A stretch of 64,000 bases of DNA from the NCBI GenBank assembly GCA_050633265.1, contig JBOEGE010000002.1:124001-188000 (forward strand), read 5' to 3'. A model generated the notes under the pieces. That model saw only the letters and a list, made by a program, of their open reading frames with translations. It had not been told where the DNA came from and did no database searches. This document shows positions 60,494 through 64,000 of the stretch, piece by piece. This DNA comes from JBLHZY01 sp050633265. Lineage in GTDB: Bacteria > Pseudomonadota > Alphaproteobacteria > Rhodobacterales > Rhodobacteraceae. Position 1 is the first letter of the stretch. Every line of letters starts with the position of its first letter. The translations under genes and the position numbers were made by a program.

Positions 60494-62368
60494 CTATGAG
60501 GCGCGTTTCATCCCCATCACGCGCGCCCGCGCCCGCGGATCAGAATCAAACAAAGAGGCAAGCTGCTCGGTCATCGCGCCGGCGAGTTGCTCAACATCTG
60601 TGATCGTCACGGCGCGCTCGTAATAGCGGGTCACATCATGGCCGATGCCAATCGCGATCAGCTCAACCAGCTTTTTCTTCTCGACCATGGCGATCACATC
60701 GCGCAGGTGTTTCTCTAAGTAATTCGCGGGGTTAACGGACAAAGTTGAATCGTCCACCGGCGCGCCGTCCGAGATCACCATCAGGATTTTGCGCGATTCA
60801 TGGCGCGCGGCCATGCGCCGATGCGCCCATTCAAGCGCCTCGCCATCGATGTTTTCCTTGAGCAAACCTTCTTTCATCATCAGGCCCAAATTCGCCCGCG
60901 TGCGCCGCATCGGCGCATCGGCAGATTTATAAATGATGTGGCGCAGATCATTAAGCCGCCCCGGCTGCTGCTCGCGCCCGGCACCAAGCCAGGCCTCGCG
61001 GCTCTGCCCGCCCTTCCAAGCGCGCGTGGTAAAGCCGAGGATTTCAACCTTCACCTGACAGCGCTCAAGCGTGCGCGCAAGAACATCCGCACAGATCGCC
61101 GCAATCGAGATGGGCCGCCCGCGCATCGAGCCGGAATTATCGAGCAAAAGGGTCACGACTGTGTCGCGAAACTCGGTGTCTTTTTCCAGCTTGAAGGAAA
61201 GCGGCGTGGTGGGGTTGGCAACAACCCGCGCAAGGCGCCCCGCATCCAACATCCCCTCCTCAAGATCAAATTCCCAAGAGCGGTTTTGCTGGGCCTGAAG
61301 GCGGCGCTGAAGCTTGTTGGCAAGGCGCGAAACAGCGCCCTTGATCGGATCGAGCTGCTGATCAAGATAGGCGCGCAGGCGCTCAAGCTCGACCGTATCC
61401 GCAAGGTCTTCGGCGGCGATCTCTTCGTCAAAAGCTGTTGAATAGACTTGATAATTTGGGTCCGCATCGGAAACGGGCTGGGGCGGTGGCGGATCAAGCG
61501 GGGCCTCGCCATCGGGCATTTCGGCCTCATCGCCCATATCCTGATCGGCCATATCATCAGCCGAAACCTGCGCTTCTGATGCATCCTGGCTGTCGTCTTG
61601 GCTGTTCTCTGGCGCGGCCTCGTTTTCATCCGCGCTGTCGTCTTGATCGCCGTTGCTTTCCTGCTCCTGCTGATCCTCATCGGACTCGGCGCTTTCATCA
61701 TCCTCGGGGTCCGTTTCATCCGGATCATCGCCAAGCTGATCGCCGTAGCCCAAATCCTCAATCACTTGGCGTGCAAGCCGGGCAAAGGCCGCCTGATCGC
61801 CCAGAACATCATCCATTTCAGAGAAGTTATTGCCCGCCGCATCTTCAATGAATCTGCGCCACAGGTTCATCACATTGTCCGCGCCCTCGGGCAGGGGGCG
61901 CCCTGTTGCCAAATGGCGCACAAGATAGCCCGCCGCCACACCAAGCGGCGCCTCAGACATTTCGCGAATGCCCGCATAGCCTTTGCGCATCGCTTCATTG
62001 GCGATCTTTGCATCAATATTGCCCGCCGTGCCGGGCATGTAACGTGCGCCAACCGCTTCGCAGCGCGCCTCTTCCATCGCATCATAAATCCCGCGGGCCA
62101 AATCGCCGGTGGGCGCATATTTGCTAAAGGTGCCCGCATCATGAAACTTCTCGCGCAGGGCAAAAGCATCCGCCGTGCCGCGCGCCAAAAGCACTTCTTC
62201 GCGGTCAAGCCGGCGGCTCACCTGCGGCAAGCGCATCGCATCGCCCGTTTTGCCTGGAGGATCGACCGAATAGGTGACCGTCAGATCGGGATTATCCGCC
62301 ATAACTTTGGTCGCTTCGGCCAAAGCTTTCTTGAACGGATCGGCGGGATTATCGGTTGGTTTGCTCAT
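60494..62368 (-). CDS. cobT: cobaltochelatase subunit CobT
   Basis: Subunit of the ATP-dependent aerobic cobaltochelatase (CobN-CobS-CobT) that inserts cobalt into hydrogenobyrinic acid a,c-diamide in B12 synthesis. The 624-residue protein has an N-terminal CobT domain, a very acidic middle (about residues 208-300, long runs of D and E) and a C-terminal von Willebrand A domain with the MIDAS motif DNSGS (about 408-412) and SDGAPVDD. CobS and CobT form a chaperone-like AAA complex. Here cobS lies about 1.5 kb upstream, separated by a regulator/reductase pair. Confidence 0.95.
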   Translation of the reverse strand: MSKPTDNPADPFKKALAEATKVMADNPDLTVTYSVDPPGKTGDAMRLPQVSRRLDREEVLLARGTADAFALREKFHDAGTFSKYAPTGDLARGIYDAMEEARCEAVGARYMPGTAGNIDAKIANEAMRKGYAGIREMSEAPLGVAAGYLVRHLATGRPLPEGADNVMNLWRRFIEDAAGNNFSEMDDVLGDQAAFARLARQVIEDLGYGDQLGDDPDETDPEDDESAESDEDQQEQESNGDQDDSADENEAAPENSQDDSQDASEAQVSADDMADQDMGDEAEMPDGEAPLDPPPPQPVSDADPNYQVYSTAFDEEIAAEDLADTVELERLRAYLDQQLDPIKGAVSRLANKLQRRLQAQQNRSWEFDLEEGMLDAGRLARVVANPTTPLSFKLEKDTEFRDTVVTLLLDNSGSMRGRPISIAAICADVLARTLERCQVKVEILGFTTRAWKGGQSREAWLGAGREQQPGRLNDLRHIIYKSADAPMRRTRANLGLMMKEGLLKENIDGEALEWAHRRMAARHESRKILMVISDGAPVDDSTLSVNPANYLEKHLRDVIAMVEKKKLVELIAIGIGHDVTRYYERAVTITDVEQLAGAMTEQLASLFDSDPRARARVMGMKRAS

Positions 62369-62417
62369 GGTTTTGGTAAATCACTCTCAAGCGATTTGGG
62401 CAAGAGGGCGCGCGCCT

Positions 62418-62879
62418 TCACGCAGCGTTTTGCTGATCAAAAGCGGCACGCGCGGCGGCGATACGCGCTGCGTTATTGACCGCCCATTGCCCAAGTTGCT
62501 GCACAGGAATGAGCAGGTCACGGCCCAGATCGGTAAGCTCATAATCGACGCGCGGCGGGCGGCTTGGGGTCACTGTGCGAATGACAAACCCGTCGCGTTC
62601 AAGCGTGCGCAGGGTCGAGGTCAACATCTTTTGTGAAATATTGCCAATCTCGCGCTGGATCTCAGAAAAGCGCATTGGCCTGATTTCAACCTCTTTGCAG
62701 GTCTGCGCATCATTGGGGCGCGTCTCGCCCTGTGCAGGAATGCAAAGCGCCTGTGCGCCCAGTGTAGAAACGACAAGCACCGTCCATTTGTCGCCAATTT
62801 TCGAAAGCATATCAGATACTTGCGCGCATTTGTCTGGTTCGGCCCGATGTGCGGTCACTTGTAGGTCTGTTGGTTTCAT
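62418..62879 (-). CDS. HxlR-family transcriptional regulator
   Basis: A 153-residue winged-helix regulator of the HxlR (MarR-like, DUF24) family. The motif IGDKWTVLVVSTL is at about 28-40, followed by an insertion of about 20 residues (CIPAQGETRPNDAQTC) with two cysteines, then MRFSEIQREIGNISQKMLTSTLRTLERDGFV (recognition helix, about 66-95) and the wing PSRPPRVDYELTDLG. Many HxlR proteins sense quinones, aldehydes or disulphide stress through a Cys near the N-terminus; there is one at about residue 18 (DKCAQVSDML). GGAGG precedes ATG 62879. It is divergent from the flavin reductase gene, its probable target. Confidence 0.87.
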   Translation of the reverse strand: MKPTDLQVTAHRAEPDKCAQVSDMLSKIGDKWTVLVVSTLGAQALCIPAQGETRPNDAQTCKEVEIRPMRFSEIQREIGNISQKMLTSTLRTLERDGFVIRTVTPSRPPRVDYELTDLGRDLLIPVQQLGQWAVNNAARIAAARAAFDQQNAA

Positions 62880-62965
62880 AAAGGTGCCTCCTTGTGCTTC
62901 CCTGAACAATATACAAATTGCCCCTAGTAACCAACAGAAACTATATCCCCTTAGGAGACTTTGCA
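62880..62965. promoter_or_regulatory. divergent promoter between hxlR-like and reductase genes
   Basis: The 86-base gap holds both promoters and ribosome-binding sites. It is A+T-rich in the middle (AACAATATACAAATTG, 62907-62922), where the regulator would be expected to bind. No perfect palindrome is evident. Confidence 0.5.
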
Positions 62966-63550
62966 ATGACAACGCCCAATATTGCCGTGATCATCGGCTC
63001 AACCCGCGCCGCACGCTTTGCCGATAAACCCGCCGCTTGGCTTATGGATAAGATCAATGCGCGCACAGATTTCACCGCCGAATTGGTTGATCTGCGCGAT
63101 TTCGATCTGCCGCTGTTTGATGAACCCGCCTCCAACATGTGGATGCCAAGCAGCAATCCACAGGCCGTTGCCTGGCAAGAAAAAATCGCAAGCTTTGATG
63201 GCTATATCTTCATCACCGCCGAATACAGCCACTCGATCACAGCCGCGCTGAAAAACGCGCTGGATTACGCTGCCGTGGATTGGGCGCGCAAACCTATGGC
63301 GGCTTTTGGTTATGGCGGCCTTGGCGCGGCGCGCGCGGTTGAGCATCTGCGCAACATCGCGGTTGAGCAGCAAATGGTGCCCGTGCGCAACGCCATTCAC
63401 CTTGGCTCTGCGGCCTTCATGAAGGTCCACCCAATGGGCGAAAATGCCGAGATGTCTGAGGTCGATGACATTCTGGCACCCGCCGCCGAAGCGATGTTTG
63501 ATGATCTGAGCTGGTGGGCGAAAGCCACGAAAGCTGCGCGCAACGCGTAA
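62966..63550 (+). CDS. NADPH-dependent FMN reductase family protein
   Basis: A 194-residue flavodoxin-like protein of the NADPH-dependent FMN/quinone reductase family (FMN_red). Visible motifs are VIIGSTRAARFADKPAAWL (about 8-26, FMN phosphate loop), DLPLFDEPA (about 48-56), ITAEYSHSITAALKNALDY (about 84-102, the family signature usually written as PEYN.SIPG.LKN..D) and GYGGLGAARAVEHLR (about 116-130). It likely reduces FMN, quinones or azo/nitro compounds. GGAG lies well before ATG 62966. Pairing with a divergent HxlR regulator is a common theme for such enzymes. Confidence 0.88.
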   Translation: MTTPNIAVIIGSTRAARFADKPAAWLMDKINARTDFTAELVDLRDFDLPLFDEPASNMWMPSSNPQAVAWQEKIASFDGYIFITAEYSHSITAALKNALDYAAVDWARKPMAAFGYGGLGAARAVEHLRNIAVEQQMVPVRNAIHLGSAAFMKVHPMGENAEMSEVDDILAPAAEAMFDDLSWWAKATKAARNA

Positions 63551-63582
63551 TGCGCGGCGCATATGTGATCTAGAAATAACAA

Positions 63583-63613
63583 GCGGCGCGCCTATTTCTG
63601 GCGCGCCGTTTTG
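63583..63613 (+). terminator. intrinsic terminator after the flavin reductase gene
   Basis: CGGCGCGCC (63584-63592) pairs perfectly with GGCGCGCCG (63600-63608) around a seven-base loop. TTTT follows. Located about 30 bases after the reductase stop. Confidence 0.88.
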
Positions 63614-63762
63614 AGTATTTTTGCCAAGAAAAAGTCAGCCGCACGGATGATCTTCAAGCGCCACCCGATGTTCGCGGGCCTGTTTGTTTGGCCCTTTATT
63701 GTCCCATCCCGTTGGTTGACGCCTGTTTATTGAAGCCGGACTTTTTCTTGGTTCAAATACTC
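63613..63762. repeat. imperfect 24-bp inverted repeat enclosing about 100 bp
   Basis: GAGTATTT-nnn-CCAAGAAAAAGTC at 63613-63636 is matched in inverse orientation at 63739-63762, differing only at three central bases. The inner 102 bases include a 28-codon ORF without a ribosome-binding site. CCGCCGGAGG adjoins the right arm. From memory, short elements with GTATTT-nnn-CCAAGAA cores are common between genes in Rhodobacteraceae; I could not search for further copies. Confidence 0.7.
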
Positions 63763-63788
63763 CCGCCGGAGGCTCCGATGAGCACAAA

Positions 63789-63816
63789 AGGCGCGCCCAT
63801 TTGAGAGGGCGCGCCT
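63789..63816 (-). terminator. intrinsic terminator after cobS
   Basis: AGGCGCGCCC (63789-63798) pairs perfectly with GGGCGCGCCT (63807-63816), with an eight-base loop. On the minus strand TTTTGTG follows. It lies about 30 bases beyond the cobS stop codon. Confidence 0.85.
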
Positions 63817-63845
63817 AAATCTGCGTAACCAAAGGGTGTTTTTGC

Positions 63846-64000
63846 TTATTGAGCGGCTGTAGAGACCGCGCTTTCGGGCAGTTCTTCATCAAAGCAGCGC
63901 TGATAGAATTCGGCTACGGTTTGGCGCTCAAGCTCATCACATTTGTTGAGGAAGGAGAGGCGGAACGCATAGCCGACATTGCGAAAGATCGAGGCGTTTT
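63846..64000 (-). CDS. cobS: cobaltochelatase subunit CobS, C-terminal part
   Basis: Minus-strand frame running off the right edge; the last 51 residues are visible and end at TAA 63848-63846. The segment includes NVGYAFRLSFLNKCDELE and AEFYQRCF, typical of the C-terminus of CobS, the AAA+ ATPase partner of CobT. Start and Walker motifs lie outside the window. Confidence 0.88.
   Translation of the reverse strand, partial: NASIFRNVGYAFRLSFLNKCDELERQTVAEFYQRCFDEELPESAVSTAAQ

Overview
The window looks like chromosomal DNA of a member of the Rhodobacteraceae (Alphaproteobacteria). The evidence is the gene content and order: a complete division and cell-wall (dcw) cluster headed by mraZ with DUF2484 genes between murC and murB; a DUF1127 gene followed by four CcsR-type small RNAs; histidine genes in two blocks; a six-gene Mrp antiporter operon with fused A and B subunits; and cobT near cobS of the aerobic cobalamin pathway. 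Base composition is moderately high in G+C throughout. I see no prophage, insertion sequence, CRISPR array or rRNA. The genus cannot be fixed from the sequence alone.

Layout. 1-6075: Mrp-type Na+/H+ antiporter operon on the minus strand. 6359-9613: tRNA-Tyr, rlmB, a YHS-domain protein, a candidate sRNA unit, a CoA-binding protein and an orphan secreted leucine-rich-repeat protein. 9665-13305: hisE, hisF, hisA and hisH, hisB on the minus strand, split by a DUF2147 gene on the plus strand. 13538-18090: a lipoprotein hydrolase, tRNA-Gly, a ketopantoate reductase and a YHYH/periplasmic protein pair. 18210-25531: pyruvate carboxylase, an FMN-dependent lactate dehydrogenase family enzyme and a UvrD/PcrA helicase. 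25576-26687: the CcsR sRNA array, its DUF1127 gene and a divergent regulatory region. 26688-27791: the apbC/mrp Fe-S carrier.

27792-53351 is the heart of the window. A long leader holding MraZ-type direct repeats and a probable UpsM-like sRNA precedes mraZ, rsmH, ftsL, ftsI, murE, murF, mraY, murD, ftsW, murG, murC, murB, ddl, ftsQ, ftsA, ftsZ, lpxC and bamD; recN follows. Together these genes make lipid-linked peptidoglycan precursor, assemble the Z-ring and septal synthase, and start lipid A synthesis and outer-membrane assembly. Two places depart from the textbook order: a DUF2235 hydrolase on the opposite strand between murD and ftsW, and an APC permease, two tandem DUF2484 genes and another small membrane protein between murC and murB.

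55064-64000: a GlcD-like FAD oxidase, a ClC-type chloride channel/transporter, a DUF427 protein, aminopeptidase P, cobT, a divergent HxlR regulator/flavin reductase pair, an inverted-repeat intergenic element, and the 3' end of cobS. Most of the window is well-conserved housekeeping DNA. The least ordinary material is regulatory: the sRNA array at 25695-26170, the CtrA-like and palindromic sites at 26564-26595, and the repeat-rich mraZ leader at 27813-28385.
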